A DNA stretch of 64,000 nt. Source: Muribaculaceae bacterium (GTDB lineage Bacteria; Bacteroidota; Bacteroidia; Bacteroidales; Muribaculaceae). This document shows, one piece after another, positions 18,207-27,536 of this stretch. The stretch lies in the NCBI GenBank assembly GCA_910573745.1, contig CAJSYI010000003.1, positions 62,001 to 126,000 of the forward strand. The letters run 5' to 3'. The notes below the pieces were generated by a model, which saw nothing but the letters and a program-made list of their open reading frames with translations, was not told the DNA's origin and ran no database searches. The translations under genes and the position numbers were made by a program. Numbering within the stretch: the stretch's first letter is position 1; each line of letters begins with the position of its first letter.

Positions 18207-19304
18207 TCACTTGCCCATAAGCTTTGCGAGCGTAGTGTAGAAAGCAGGATCTTCGCCAGAGGTGATGTTCATTATCTTTCCTTCGGGATTAACGATGACT
18301 TTGGTCGGGAAGCCCTGTACGCCATAAGCTCCGAGAAGCTCTGTTTGTTTCTCCTGCGAAAGATATACGTGTACCCATGGCAACTGATGGCGTTCAACTC
18401 CAGCTTTCCATCTCTCAGGCGTCTCCTGGCAGTCTATGCCTATCACTTCAAGTTCAGGCTTGTATTTCTCATAGGCAGCTTTGAGTTCCGGGAAACCTTT
18501 GATGCACCATCCGCACCAAGATCCCCAGAAGTCGAGAATCAGCCATTTACCACGGAAATCGCTGAGGCTAACGTCTTTTCCCTGAAGGTCGGGAAGCGTG
18601 AATGCCGGAGCCTGAACATGGTTCTGCTCCATTTCAATGCGTTTGCGGTCAGCCTCAATCTGTGCCTTGACACGCTTTGCCTGCTGCTCATAGAGAGGAA
18701 ACAACGCGCTCTTTGAGGCTGCAGGAGCCACTTTCTCTTCATATTTGGAGAATGTCTCAGGATCGAGGTTCATAATCGCGAATACTGCCGCCGGAGAAGA
18801 CGGGGTCTTCTCAATGAAGTCTGTGAACACCTTGTTGTAGCGGGCGAATAGAGCCTGCATATCACCGTCGGGCTTCAGTCCTTTCTGTATCTGCTCAGCC
18901 TCTTCTTCAATCGGCAAGACGGCATTGTACAGTTCCGACATACCCTCCACAAGAGGCGTGCCTCCAAGCGTGTAACGTATCGGGCTGAATTGAGTGATGT
19001 TCACCACGATGTTCTCACCAGGACGCGTGTAAAAGTCAACAGAGTTGTTGCCGTCAAATGAGATCTTGAAACGGTAGTCTCCATCGACTGGCACGGCTAC
19101 GGTCTTTGTTCCTTCAACAAAATCTATTGTGTCGCTTGTGAGATTCAGGTCGGCACGGCTTCGTGCGTTGGCGAAATTGGCCACTGACGCTTTTTCCACA
19201 ACCATCTTGCCTTCCGGAGTAGATGAGGGGGAGTTAACCGTGATGTCGGCCATTGCAATGGCCGCTGCCGGAATGAGGGCAGAAATCAGGAATATCTTCT
19301 TCAT
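18207..19304 (-). CDS. Secreted TlpA/ResA-like thiol-disulfide oxidoreductase
   Basis: From the ATG at 19304 the protein has 365 residues: a signal peptide ending near residue 19 (AMA), an N-terminal beta-rich domain of the kind found before many Bacteroidales TlpA proteins, a helical charged linker (about 185-232) and a thioredoxin fold. The redox pair is Cys264-Gly-Trp-Cys267 in FWGSWCGWCIKGFPE, and the cis-proline is in GVQGFPTKVIV. It probably reduces or shuffles disulfides in the periplasm. The frame is open nine codons further to 19331, but the signal peptide favours 19304. Confidence 0.88.
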   Translation of the reverse strand: MKKIFLISALIPAAAIAMADITVNSPSSTPEGKMVVEKASVANFANARSRADLNLTSDTIDFVEGTKTVAVPVDGDYRFKISFDGNNSVDFYTRPGENIVVNITQFSPIRYTLGGTPLVEGMSELYNAVLPIEEEAEQIQKGLKPDGDMQALFARYNKVFTDFIEKTPSSPAAVFAIMNLDPETFSKYEEKVAPAASKSALFPLYEQQAKRVKAQIEADRKRIEMEQNHVQAPAFTLPDLQGKDVSLSDFRGKWLILDFWGSWCGWCIKGFPELKAAYEKYKPELEVIGIDCQETPERWKAGVERHQLPWVHVYLSQEKQTELLGAYGVQGFPTKVIVNPEGKIMNITSGEDPAFYTTLAKLMGK

Positions 19305-19368
19305 ATCGTTTTTTTGATTTGTTTCAAACATATGTTCTAACTTATAACGGAAATCTGTGGGAAAAGTG

Positions 19369-20277
19369 TCAATAAGAGCGGTGTTCTTTGAGCCTTTTCA
19401 TCAGGATATCGGTGAATTGATAGTTCTTAAGTCTCCAGCAAGGCGCTTCTACCATATCAGGCGGAGCCTGGGACAAAAATCGTTCGATGGCAATATGCCT
19501 CGGAACGGCATCGACTGCCTCAGCGCAGAAGTCCACATACTCTTCAAGAGAAGGGATGCGGATGTCGGCCGCTCCGTCTTTCCATTGACGCCACAGTTCC
19601 GTTCCTTTGATGATTTGCAGCTGATGAAGCTTTATGGAGTCAATCGGGAGCTCCCCTGACTTCTTCACTGTTTCTATGGCATCGGCAAGAGTCTCACCGG
19701 GAAGTCCGGCAATCAGATGCAAGCCGCATCTGATTCCAAGTGAAGACGCACGTCTTACCGCGTCCGTTGTGTCTGCCCATGTATGTCCGCGGTTGATGCG
19801 CCCCAAAGTGGCGTCGCAACTGCTTTCCGCGCCGAATTCTATGAATACGGGCTTCTCACGGTTGAATCCGGCAAGCATTCCGAGCATTTCGTCCGGAACG
19901 CAGTCTGGACGGGTGCCTATTATTATACCGACCGTGTTTTCTGTCCCGATTGCTGTCCTGACCATTTCAGCGGCTTCTGCCGTAGACGCGCCATGGGTAA
20001 AAGTGTATGACTGGAAATAGACAAGATACTTCATTTCGGGATACTTCCTCGCGAAAAAACCTTTTCCCTTGGCTATCTGGGATAGTATGCCGTCGTTCGA
20101 ACCGGAGCAATATCCGGGGGTAAAACTCCTGTTGTCGCAGTATATGCAGCCGCCTCGACCTATGGTGCCGTCTCGATTGGGACAGCTCCGGCCTGCATCC
20201 ACAGAAATCTTCTGCACCTTGACTCCGGGGAAAATGCCGCCCAGATACTCAGAATAGTCTGTATAGAAAGGATTCAT
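19369..20277 (-). CDS. YhcC-like radical SAM protein (TIGR01212 type)
   Basis: The 302-residue reading from 20277 has the family's spaced iron-sulphur motif, SCPNRDGTIGRGGCIYCDN, with a long gap between the first and second cysteines as in Elp3-like radical SAM proteins. IEFGAESSCDATLGRINRGH and GLPGE follow. The substrate of this family is unknown. Its ATG overlaps the aroC stop (ATGA), so the two are translationally coupled. A 34-codon upstream extension lies wholly inside aroC and is rejected. Confidence 0.88.
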   Translation of the reverse strand: MNPFYTDYSEYLGGIFPGVKVQKISVDAGRSCPNRDGTIGRGGCIYCDNRSFTPGYCSGSNDGILSQIAKGKGFFARKYPEMKYLVYFQSYTFTHGASTAEAAEMVRTAIGTENTVGIIIGTRPDCVPDEMLGMLAGFNREKPVFIEFGAESSCDATLGRINRGHTWADTTDAVRRASSLGIRCGLHLIAGLPGETLADAIETVKKSGELPIDSIKLHQLQIIKGTELWRQWKDGAADIRIPSLEEYVDFCAEAVDAVPRHIAIERFLSQAPPDMVEAPCWRLKNYQFTDILMKRLKEHRSY

Positions 20278-21326
20278 CTCCAGAGCGTGTGTGATTGTGC
20301 CTGGGAGGCGATGAGGGCATCTGCAATCACAAGCGTGGCCATAGCCTCCACTACAGGCACCGCCCTCAGAGCCACGCACACGTCATGACGTCCCGCAGGC
20401 TGAAGCATACATTCTTGTCCGTGGATATCTACCGTGGCTTGAGGCATCATTATGGTGGGCGTTGGCTTGAAAGCCACGGCAAGGCAGATGTCATTGCCGT
20501 TTGAGATTCCTCCCTGTATTCCTCCGCTGAAGTTTGTCAATGTCCCGATTCGTCCCGGACGACATGCATCTGGCACGAAGATGTCGGCCATTTCACTTCC
20601 GTATGCTTCAGAAGCCTTACGTCCAAGTCCATATTCAAAACTCTTGGCCGCATTTATGCTCATCATAGCAGCCGCAAGCCTCGAATGCAGTTTTCCGAAT
20701 ACAGGATCACCCAACCCGGCTGGCACTCCGGAAATCCGGCAGGAAACAAGTCCGCCTACGGAATCCCCTCGTTCCCCGGCTTCTGCAATTACGGCCTGAA
20801 TCCTGTCAGGGTCACATTCGCCTGAATACAAGTCTTCGGCTTTCCAAGGCCCAACACCCGAAATCCAAGCTTGCACACAGACTCCGCAAAGATCTGTCAG
20901 ATGTCCCGCCAATGCCCCAGCCGCGACCCAGTTGGCCGTTTCGCGTGCACTTGCACGGCCACCTCCTGCCGCTTCACGTATTCCGTATTTTGCCTGGTAG
21001 GTGAAGTCGGCGTGGTTTGGACGGAATTTGTCAGCATAGCGTTCATAGTCGCCGGGTCTGGCATCATTGTTTTCGATGATGAACCCGATAGGGCTTCCGA
21101 GCGTAAGTCCGTCAAAGGACAATCCTGAAAGTATTCGTATCTTGTCCGTTTCGCGGCGCGCAGACGTTCCTTTGGCATTGCCTGGGCGGCGACGGTCTAG
21201 TCTTTCCTGCACGGCTTCGACTGAAATCCTTATTCGCGACGGCATTCCGTCGAGGATTCCTCCTATCGCCGGACCATGGCTTTCGCCAAAAGTAGTGAGT
21301 CTCAGGTGATGTCCGAAAGTATTCAA
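20274..21326 (-). CDS. aroC: Chorismate synthase
   Basis: This 350-residue enzyme makes chorismate from EPSP with reduced flavin, the last shikimate-pathway step. GHHLRLTTFGESHG at the N-terminus, RRRPGN, RASARETANWVAAGA (about 126-140) and GGIQGGISNG are the family signatures with the FMN-binding histidine and arginine residues. Length is normal. It is coupled to the YhcC-like gene downstream and follows ybaK by 68 bases. Confidence 0.96.
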   Translation of the reverse strand: MNTFGHHLRLTTFGESHGPAIGGILDGMPSRIRISVEAVQERLDRRRPGNAKGTSARRETDKIRILSGLSFDGLTLGSPIGFIIENNDARPGDYERYADKFRPNHADFTYQAKYGIREAAGGGRASARETANWVAAGALAGHLTDLCGVCVQAWISGVGPWKAEDLYSGECDPDRIQAVIAEAGERGDSVGGLVSCRISGVPAGLGDPVFGKLHSRLAAAMMSINAAKSFEYGLGRKASEAYGSEMADIFVPDACRPGRIGTLTNFSGGIQGGISNGNDICLAVAFKPTPTIMMPQATVDIHGQECMLQPAGRHDVCVALRAVPVVEAMATLVIADALIASQAQSHTLWR

Positions 21327-21394
21327 GACAGTTCTTTGTTATCAGTCGTTGGTTATTAGTTTCATCTGTCTTCTCTAATCCGACACTTCGCACT

Positions 21395-21886
21395 TTATGC
21401 CTGACACAAATCGGCAGGAACGGCATCAGTGGCTTTGATCCAGTCGGCTGGACTTACCTTTATCTGCAATCCGCGTTGACCGGCAGAGACATATATAAAG
21501 GGAAATGACAAGGCTTCTTCAGAGATGTAGGCAGGGAGCTTTTTCTTCATACCCAAGGCGGTGCATCCGCCGCGTATGTAGCCCGTAACGGGAAATAGCT
21601 CCTTCATCGGAATCAGTTCAGATTTCTTGTTGCCGGAAGCCTTGGCAGCCTTTTTTAGGTCAACCTCCCTGTTTCCAGCCACTATGCATACGAAATGCCC
21701 CGTCTTGTCGCCGTGGAGCACAATGGTTTTGAAAACCTGCTCGAGCGGTTCTCCGAGTTGCGAGGCCACATGGTCGGCGGCAAGATTCTGTTCGTCCACT
21801 TCATAAGGGACAAGCTTATAATCAATGCCAGCACGGTCGAGCAACCGTGCTGCATTGGTCTTCTGTATTACTGTCTTGGTCTTCAT
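21395..21886 (-). CDS. ybaK: Cys-tRNA(Pro)/prolyl-tRNA deacylase (YbaK/EbsC)
   Basis: From the ATG at 21886 the protein has 163 residues. KTNAARLLDRAGIDYKLVPYE, the lysine-containing FKTIVLHGD, VCIVAGNREVDLKKAAKA and the GYIRGGCTALGMKK block are typical of YbaK editing domains, which remove cysteine mischarged to tRNA(Pro). A start six codons upstream at 21904 is also open. The gene follows rho in the same direction. Confidence 0.9.
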   Translation of the reverse strand: MKTKTVIQKTNAARLLDRAGIDYKLVPYEVDEQNLAADHVASQLGEPLEQVFKTIVLHGDKTGHFVCIVAGNREVDLKKAAKASGNKKSELIPMKELFPVTGYIRGGCTALGMKKKLPAYISEEALSFPFIYVSAGQRGLQIKVSPADWIKATDAVPADLCQA

Positions 21887-21929
21887 CCTGATGAAGCCTA
21901 ACATATAAAGCCTGAAATCTTATAGCTGC

Positions 21930-24011
21930 TTACTTGTCCATGGTGAGAAGAAGCTCCTCGTTTGAGCGTGTCATCTCCATACGCTTCTTTATGAACTCCA
22001 TAGCTTCGAGCGAATTCATATCGGCAAGATAGTTTCGCAGAATCCACATGCGGTTCAGCGTCTCCTGAGGCAGAAGCAGGTCGTCTCTGCGAGTCGAAGA
22101 TGCGATTATGTCCACGGCAGGGAATATGCGCTTGTTGGAAAGCTTGCGGTCGAGCTGCAGCTCCATATTGCCCGTGCCTTTGAACTCCTCGAAAATCACC
22201 TCGTCCATCTTGGAAGAAGTCTCGGTGAGTGCAGTCGCTATGATGGTGAGCGAACCGCCCCCCTCGATGTTTCGCGCCGCTCCGAAGAAGCGTTTAGGGC
22301 GTTGGAGCGCATTGGCATCCACACCGCCGGAAAGGATTTTACCCGAAGCCGGAGAGACGGTGTTGTAGGCACGTGCGAGCCGTGTTATGGAGTCGAGCAT
22401 TATCACCACATCATGTCCGCATTCCACCAAACGTTTGGCCTTTTCAAGCACGAGTCCGGCTATTTTCACATGCCGGTCGGCCGGCTCGTCGAAAGTCGAG
22501 GCAATCACTTCGGCGTTCACGCTTCGAGCCATATCCGTAACCTCTTCAGGACGCTCGTCGATGAGAAGCATAATGATGTAAGTGTCGGGATGGTTCTCTG
22601 CGATGGCGTTTGCTATATCTTTAAGCAGTATGGTCTTGCCGGTCTTGGGCGGAGCCACGATCAATGCACGCTGTCCTTTGCCTATAGGCGCGAACATATC
22701 GACCACGCGCGTGGAGATGCTGTTGTTGGCACCCTTTGTGAGGTTGAATTTCTCTTCAGGGAAAAGCGGCACAAGATGTTCGAATGGTTCGCGGTCGCGT
22801 ATGTATTGCGGATCAAGTCCGTTGATAGACGTTACGTTGCTGAGGGGGAAATACTTCTCACCTTCGCGGGGAGGACGTATGCCTCCTTCCACCACGTCTC
22901 CGGTCTTTAGTCCGTATTGCTTAATTTGCTGTTGGGTAACATATATGTCGTCGGGGCTTGTGAGATAGTTATAGTCGCTCGAACGGAGGAATCCGTAGCC
23001 CTCAGGCATAATTTCGAGCAGCCCCTGGGCAAGGAGTATGCCGTTGAAGTCGAACTGCGTGTCCGTACGGCGTTGCTGATGCACCTGTTGCTGTTGTTGC
23101 ATCTGGCGTTGACGTTGCTTCTCTTTTTTGCTCAGATGCTTCTGTTGCTTGGGCTGAGGTTGCTGGAATGCCTGGTTGGCTGCGTTAGGCTCACCGATGA
23201 CTATCGGTGCGGAAGCAGCGGCGATGGCGGCTTCCTCTATTTCACGTCTCGACCTCGGAGTGAACGTTTTGCGTCGCGCGTTGGAAAAAAATGAATCGAG
23301 ACCGGGCTTCTGTCCGGAGTTGTCTTTCTGATGGGACGAAGATGACACAGCGTCTGACTGTGCTTCCTCCGTTTGCTGCGCCTGTTCAGCATATGCCTCC
23401 TGGGCCTCATTGGCATCAGGGACTGCCACTATCAGAGAGGGAAGATTGTGTTGATCCGATTCGGCTTTCATTTCAGCAGGTCCACCGGACTCAAGCGGAA
23501 GTTCAGGCTGCTGTTCTTTGGCAGCGTTGGGTTTGCGTCCGCGTTTTCTCGGAGCCGTTTGAGGTTCAGATATGGATTCAGGTGCGCTTTCAGATTTATT
23601 ATCAGGCTGATTTTGTGCGGTTTGTTCCGTCTTTGCACGTTCTGCCTCTTCTGCTGCTTTTTGTGCGTTTGATTTCCTTCCGCGTTTTTTGGGGGCTTCT
23701 GTCGCAGCGGACACATCGGTTTGCGGTGTCTCTGTCTGCTCCTGCGTTTTGTCGTTATTAGAGAGCTCCTGTCCGGAATTCTTTGGAGCATTCGCTTTCT
23801 TGCCACGTTGTTTGCGTTCAACCGGACGTTTTGCAGACCTTTCGTTAAGTTTCGACACCTGATCTTTGGCGCTGATCATTGCGTCGTTGTCGAGGATATA
23901 ATAAGCCACCTCTTCATTGGAATATGAGGAGGGCTTTTTCATGCCAAGGCCTTCAGCAATCTGATGAAGGTCGGATTCGGGGAGGGAGTGTAGTTCGTCT
24001 AAACTGTACAT
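21930..24011 (-). CDS. rho: Transcription termination factor Rho with large disordered insertion
   Basis: Rho stops transcription by translocating along RNA as a hexameric ATPase. At 693 residues it is about 270 longer than E. coli Rho. Residues 1-47 are the N-terminal helical bundle. Residues about 48-320 are a low-complexity, Q/E/K-rich insertion. The RNA-binding fold follows ([12 protein letters not shown], about 332-343), then the ATPase with Walker A APPKTGKT (about 453-460), [15 protein letters not shown] and the Q/R loops. The insertion carries three copies of an RGRK-x-NA-x-K motif (about 67-78, 108-119, 155-166). Disordered insertions in Bacteroides Rho are known to promote phase separation. 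See also its long leader. Confidence 0.96.
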   Translation of the reverse strand: MYSLDELHSLPESDLHQIAEGLGMKKPSSYSNEEVAYYILDNDAMISAKDQVSKLNERSAKRPVERKQRGKKANAPKNSGQELSNNDKTQEQTETPQTDVSAATEAPKKRGRKSNAQKAAEEAERAKTEQTAQNQPDNKSESAPESISEPQTAPRKRGRKPNAAKEQQPELPLESGGPAEMKAESDQHNLPSLIVAVPDANEAQEAYAEQAQQTEEAQSDAVSSSSHQKDNSGQKPGLDSFFSNARRKTFTPRSRREIEEAAIAAASAPIVIGEPNAANQAFQQPQPKQQKHLSKKEKQRQRQMQQQQQVHQQRRTDTQFDFNGILLAQGLLEIMPEGYGFLRSSDYNYLTSPDDIYVTQQQIKQYGLKTGDVVEGGIRPPREGEKYFPLSNVTSINGLDPQYIRDREPFEHLVPLFPEEKFNLTKGANNSISTRVVDMFAPIGKGQRALIVAPPKTGKTILLKDIANAIAENHPDTYIIMLLIDERPEEVTDMARSVNAEVIASTFDEPADRHVKIAGLVLEKAKRLVECGHDVVIMLDSITRLARAYNTVSPASGKILSGGVDANALQRPKRFFGAARNIEGGGSLTIIATALTETSSKMDEVIFEEFKGTGNMELQLDRKLSNKRIFPAVDIIASSTRRDDLLLPQETLNRMWILRNYLADMNSLEAMEFIKKRMEMTRSNEELLLTMDK

Positions 24012-24379
24012 ATTTGATGTAATGATTTTTCAGTTCCTATGGGTTTGTTGCCGCCGATTGTGTTATTCATTATGCCGTCTTGGCTTGAACAGACACATAT
24101 GCCGGGTCATTGTGGAAAAATGACGGTCATTCGCCGGCTCACATCGCATAGAGGCTATGTGGCCGAAAAGCCACATAAGAGCATGTAAAAAAGAATAAGG
24201 AGTTTTTTAACAGGCTCTAAAGTAACTGTAGAAATGAAGTGGTAGAAACTTGGGAAATCTTGGTAGTCTTGGTTTGTAATTGCCGATTATTCCGGAATGA
24301 ATTATGCATTTCCGGCTGGATTCGGACAACAGAGTCTGACATCGGTTTCCCGAGGCTGGAGCATCAGTTTATCACTAAT
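24012..24379 (-). promoter_or_regulatory. Long structured leader of rho (intergenic stretch tilS-rho)
   Basis: The predicted transcript start near 24379 leaves a leader of about 370 nt with no gene. On the minus strand it can form TATGTGGC-TTTTCG-GCCACATA (24177-24156) and an outer GCCGG/CCGGC stem enclosing GTCATT/AATGAC (about 24141-24105). A half-element end (GAGCCTGTTAAAAAAC, 24217-24202) like the terminal repeats of the MITE family also lies here, without a partner. No known riboswitch was recognised. Autoregulation of rho is an inference. Confidence 0.5.
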
Positions 24380-24385
24380 ACGTTG

Positions 24386-24417
24386 CAAAATTACAAAAAG
24401 TTTTCCTATTGTGCAAA
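24386..24417 (-). promoter_or_regulatory. rho promoter
   Basis: Minus strand: TTTG (24414-24417), 20 bases, TAATTTTG (24386-24393). The -33 box lies right beside the tilS stop codon. Confidence 0.7.
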
Positions 24418-25752
24418 TTATTGGTTCGCGTGCGGACTTTTGAGGCTGACTCGGAATATGACAGAAGGAGGTGATGACATATCGACAAGATGTAGCCGAG
24501 ACCGTTTCAGACCTGGTATCCAGACTATTTCCTTTGTCTTGGCATTTTCCAACACACATACGCGACGAGCCTCCTGCGCATTCAGCTTTGCATCCTTTAT
24601 TATGTCGCTGACGAGGCTCCTGCCTTTCATTCCAAGCGGCAGGATGAAGTCCCCGTCCCGGCGAGGCCTGAGGGAGTATCCCTCAGGATCGTCCGGAAGG
24701 TAAAGCGTCCTGTTGCCATCAGGAATCTTTACAGCTCGGACGACGTCTGGTGTTGGCACGAGCTTTTCCACCATCAGTCCGGGCAAGGCGATGCAGCCTT
24801 CCCTTTCTATTATTTCAAAAGCGGTACGCCCGCAGACCACCTCCTGGCTGTCATTGAGAATCCATACGGCTCCTGTCCTGGGATTCTTTGCCGCACGAGC
24901 CATCTCCATAGCCTGAAGGCAGGTTCCCCCTCGCTCCCTTATGAAATGGAATAAGAGGCTTTCCGGGGCGGGAGAATCCGCCACAAGACCGTAAGGCAAC
25001 GAGTTTTCACTGCATACAGAATCAATAAAACCAGAAAGCAGATGAAAATCGGCTGCAAGGTTGCCGATGCTTTTTGTGATGCTTTTCTTCGCCCCAGGCC
25101 AGCGTTGCTCCAACAGAGGAAGCACCTGCAGCCTAAGGAAATTACGGGCGAAGTCGCATTCAAGGTTTGTGGAGTCTGTGATGAAGTCCTGTCCGATTCT
25201 CTCGAGATATATCTCTATGTCTTTGCGAGACACCTCAAGCAAAGGGCGCATAATTTCCCCATTATCTGCAGTCATGGCTTTGAGTCCCTTCAACCCCGCT
25301 CCTCTCATAAGGGAAAGAAGGAATGTCTCTACGTTGTCGTCGGCATTGTGAGCCACGGCTATACGCGCGCATCCCAAACGGCGCATCTCTTCACGGAAGA
25401 ACGCATAACGCAAGTCGCGGCATGCCATTTCCACAGATCCGCCATGCGCCTTGATATGTCCTATGGTATCGAAATCCTTTACAGTCAGGGATATGCCATA
25501 TCTGCAACACAACTCTCTAACAAATGTTTCATCGCGCATACTCTCCTCACCGCGCAAATGGAAATTGCAATGGACTGCACGTATGTCCATCTGTATGGCC
25601 ATCAGCGACCGAAGAAGAGCCACACTGTCTGCGCCTCCGCTGAGTCCGAGCAAAATGCGGCTCCCGGCAGCGACCGTTGCTGTCGCGGCTCTTTTTACCT
25701 TGACTTCAAAATCGGATACAGCCATAGTTGCTGTAACGGGCTCAGCGCACAT
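24418..25752 (-). CDS. tilS: tRNA(Ile)-lysidine synthase
   Basis: TilS attaches lysine to C34 of tRNA(Ile2) so that it reads AUA. The 444-residue protein has the PP-loop LGLSGGADSVALLRSL at about 33-48, VHCNFHLRGEES, AHNADDNVETFLL and GLKGLK, then the TilS substrate-binding and C-terminal domains (RPRRDGDFILPLGMKG). The ATG at 25752 overlaps the end of the S24-type gene by 11 bases; a second ATG at 25725 is an alternative with no overlap. Neither has a clear ribosome-binding site. Confidence 0.93.
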   Translation of the reverse strand: MCAEPVTATMAVSDFEVKVKRAATATVAAGSRILLGLSGGADSVALLRSLMAIQMDIRAVHCNFHLRGEESMRDETFVRELCCRYGISLTVKDFDTIGHIKAHGGSVEMACRDLRYAFFREEMRRLGCARIAVAHNADDNVETFLLSLMRGAGLKGLKAMTADNGEIMRPLLEVSRKDIEIYLERIGQDFITDSTNLECDFARNFLRLQVLPLLEQRWPGAKKSITKSIGNLAADFHLLSGFIDSVCSENSLPYGLVADSPAPESLLFHFIRERGGTCLQAMEMARAAKNPRTGAVWILNDSQEVVCGRTAFEIIEREGCIALPGLMVEKLVPTPDVVRAVKIPDGNRTLYLPDDPEGYSLRPRRDGDFILPLGMKGRSLVSDIIKDAKLNAQEARRVCVLENAKTKEIVWIPGLKRSRLHLVDMSSPPSVIFRVSLKSPHANQ

Positions 25753-26440
25753 AGACGGGTATGACGCATGTTATGCGAGCCACGTCGCGAACATCTGAAC
25801 GGTCAATCATAAATTCCGGGTAATCCGTAGAATTATAGCTGACGCATCTTATCTGGTCGCTGTCTTCTGCAGGAAACACCCTCTTTATCATAATGCCATC
25901 GGGAGTGGCAAGGGCATATGTCTCTCCCCATCGCACAATACTGCTGTTGATTTTTGCCAGACCGATGAATGCCCCCGGAGGTATGGACAGTTCCGGACGA
26001 TCGGTGTTGACCATACTGTAGCCCGAAGCCTGGATGAAGAATTCAGTGTCGGCCGGGATGCCTGGAAACGAAAGCATAGGGAAATTGTTGAAAGTCTTTG
26101 AATCAAGCGTCCCGACGAGAGCCCCGCATTCAGCCTTGGTGTCATTGATGAAAGGATACTCAGGATAAGAAGACACGGTTTTAGCTTTTGTTCCTACCAG
26201 CATATCCCCTTCGCCATAAATCAGCCATTCCCGGTTGAGTTCCGGAAAAGCGGAAAGCACGGACTCGCAAGTGCGCCCCGTAATGTCTTTGCCCTCTTTT
26301 CTGGATTTGCCGAGCGTTCCGACTGCTATTCCTGACAGACGGGTTATCTTGTTGTCGTTGAAACCCTTATAGGCAGCAAACTTGTCGAGCCGGTCTATTT
26401 TCCGCATTTTCTGATCTTGTTGATTGGAATTGCTTTCCAT
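25742..26440 (-). CDS. LexA-like S24-family repressor with HTH
   Basis: From the ATG at 26440 (good GGAAG site upstream) the protein has 232 residues. The N-terminal part (KITRLSGIAVGTLGKSRKEGKD) is a lambda-repressor-like helix-turn-helix. The C-terminal half is an S24 peptidase fold with the catalytic serine in QASGYSMVNTD and the lysine in DGIMIKRVF. Such proteins repress stress or phage genes until self-cleavage or effector binding. No phage genes are nearby, so this is probably a host regulator. An in-frame start at 26491 lies upstream of the -7 box and is rejected. Confidence 0.85.
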   Translation of the reverse strand: MESNSNQQDQKMRKIDRLDKFAAYKGFNDNKITRLSGIAVGTLGKSRKEGKDITGRTCESVLSAFPELNREWLIYGEGDMLVGTKAKTVSSYPEYPFINDTKAECGALVGTLDSKTFNNFPMLSFPGIPADTEFFIQASGYSMVNTDRPELSIPPGAFIGLAKINSSIVRWGETYALATPDGIMIKRVFPAEDSDQIRCVSYNSTDYPEFMIDRSDVRDVARITCVIPVYVR

Positions 26441-26476
26441 TTGACTTCCAGTTTGTTTTATTTGACTTTCCGGACA

Positions 26477-26508
26477 CAAAGTTAGCAACAAATCTTCGAT
26501 ATTCCAAA
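26477..26508 (-). promoter_or_regulatory. Promoter of the S24-type repressor
   Basis: Minus strand: TTTG (26505-26508), 20 bases, TAACTTTG (26477-26484). It predicts a transcript start near 26470 and supports translation from 26440. Confidence 0.7.
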
Positions 26509-26572
26509 TCTCATAGAAATCCCGGCTAAACGTTTCTAACGTGAAATGGTCGGCAAAAATAATGGGGAATGA

Positions 26573-26604
26573 TTTGGCGGAACGGAAAATAATTGCTAAT
26601 TTTG
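26573..26604 (+). promoter_or_regulatory. Rubrerythrin promoter
   Basis: TTTG (26573-26576), 20 bases, TAATTTTG (26597-26604). Transcription should start near 26611, about 85 bases before the ATG. Confidence 0.7.
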
Positions 26605-26695
26605 TTGTCCCGAATCTCGAAAGGTCGGGGCTTTTGAAAAACCTTTTTCTACAGGGATTACAAACAAAAAATAACTCTAAACATAACAGACAACT

Positions 26696-27247
26696 ATGGC
26701 AAAAGAATGGATTTGCACAGTTTGCGGATATGTAGCTGAAGGCGAGAATCCTCCCGCAAAATGTCCTCAGTGCGGTGCTCCCGCTTCAAAGTTTGAAGAA
26801 CTTGACAAGACCGCTCTTCTTCAGTTCGTTACTGAACACAAAATAGGTGAAGCAAAAGGAACAGGCGAAGAGATGATTAAAGATCTCAACGCTCATTTCC
26901 AAGGTGAATGCACGGAAGTCGGTATGTATCTTGCCATGTCGCGCCAGGCCGACCGTGAGGGCTATCCTGAAATCGCCGAGGCTTTCAAGCGTTACGCTTG
27001 GGAAGAGGCAGAACATGCTGCAAAATTCGCTGAGCTCCTCGGCGACGTAGTATGGGACACCAAGACCAACCTTGAAAAGCGTATGCACGCCGAAGCAGGA
27101 GCCAACGCCGACAAGATGCGCATTGCCCGCAATGCAAAAGCCGCCAACCTCGACGCCATCCACGACACAGTGCATGAGATGGCCAAGGACGAAGCTCGCC
27201 ACGGCAAAGGCTTCGAAGGCCTCTTCAACCGTTATTTCAAGAAATAA
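26696..27247 (+). CDS. rbr: Rubrerythrin with N-terminal rubredoxin domain (reverse type)
   Basis: The 183-residue protein has its rubredoxin-like domain first ([13 protein letters not shown]...CPQCGAP, cysteines 7, 10, 23, 26) and a four-helix diiron domain after it ([50 protein letters not shown]). This is the reverse of classical rubrerythrin, where the rubredoxin domain is C-terminal. Reverse rubrerythrins reduce hydrogen peroxide with NADH-linked electrons in anaerobes. It has its own promoter and a strong terminator. Confidence 0.94.
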   Translation: MAKEWICTVCGYVAEGENPPAKCPQCGAPASKFEELDKTALLQFVTEHKIGEAKGTGEEMIKDLNAHFQGECTEVGMYLAMSRQADREGYPEIAEAFKRYAWEEAEHAAKFAELLGDVVWDTKTNLEKRMHAEAGANADKMRIARNAKAANLDAIHDTVHEMAKDEARHGKGFEGLFNRYFKK

Positions 27248-27271
27248 TCGGAACAAGTAAAGAGAACAACC

Positions 27272-27303
27272 GGGGAAGCAAAGCTTTTTGCTTCCCCTTT
27301 TTA
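27272..27303 (+). terminator. Rubrerythrin terminator
   Basis: A perfect 11-pair stem GGGGAAGCAAA / TTTGCTTCCCC (27272-27282 and 27287-27297) with a GCTT loop is followed by a T run. Confidence 0.9.
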
Positions 27304-27317
27304 TAGACCATAATTAA

Positions 27318-27529
27318 GAGCTTGTTTAATAATAAATGTTGCCGACAGGGTCGTATGGCTTGAGACGGTTTTCGACATGTGACGAAGGAGTGTACTATAT
27401 GTACACGACTGAGGGACAGGGCTAAAAGCGGCCAAGACATACGGGACAAACGGTAATTTTATAATCACTCAATCTCTTGCCGGCTTTTGAAACAAATGCA
27501 AAAATACATCAACGATATTAAACAAGCTC
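27318..27529. mobile_element. MITE-like repeat element, copy A
   Basis: This 212-bp non-coding element has terminal inverted repeats GAGCTTGTTTAATAAT / ATATTAAACAAGCTC (near-perfect over about 15 bases) and is flanked by direct TAA on both sides (27315-27317 and 27530-27532). Internally it holds GAAGGAG-GTGTAC loop GTACAC-CGACTGAGG style sequence: stem arms 27390-27395 and 27401-27406, with the G at 27390 shared by the flank and the stem. Copies B (53815) and C (61703) share the ends and this motif. It sits 8 bases before ruvX. No transposase is encoded. Confidence 0.65.
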
Positions 27530-27536
27530 TAAATTA

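Noticed and set aside
23075-23110. CAG/TTG-rich repeat in rho as a simple-sequence repeat
   Set aside because: It encodes a short glutamine run with mixed codons within the disordered insertion; no separate repeat feature is needed.
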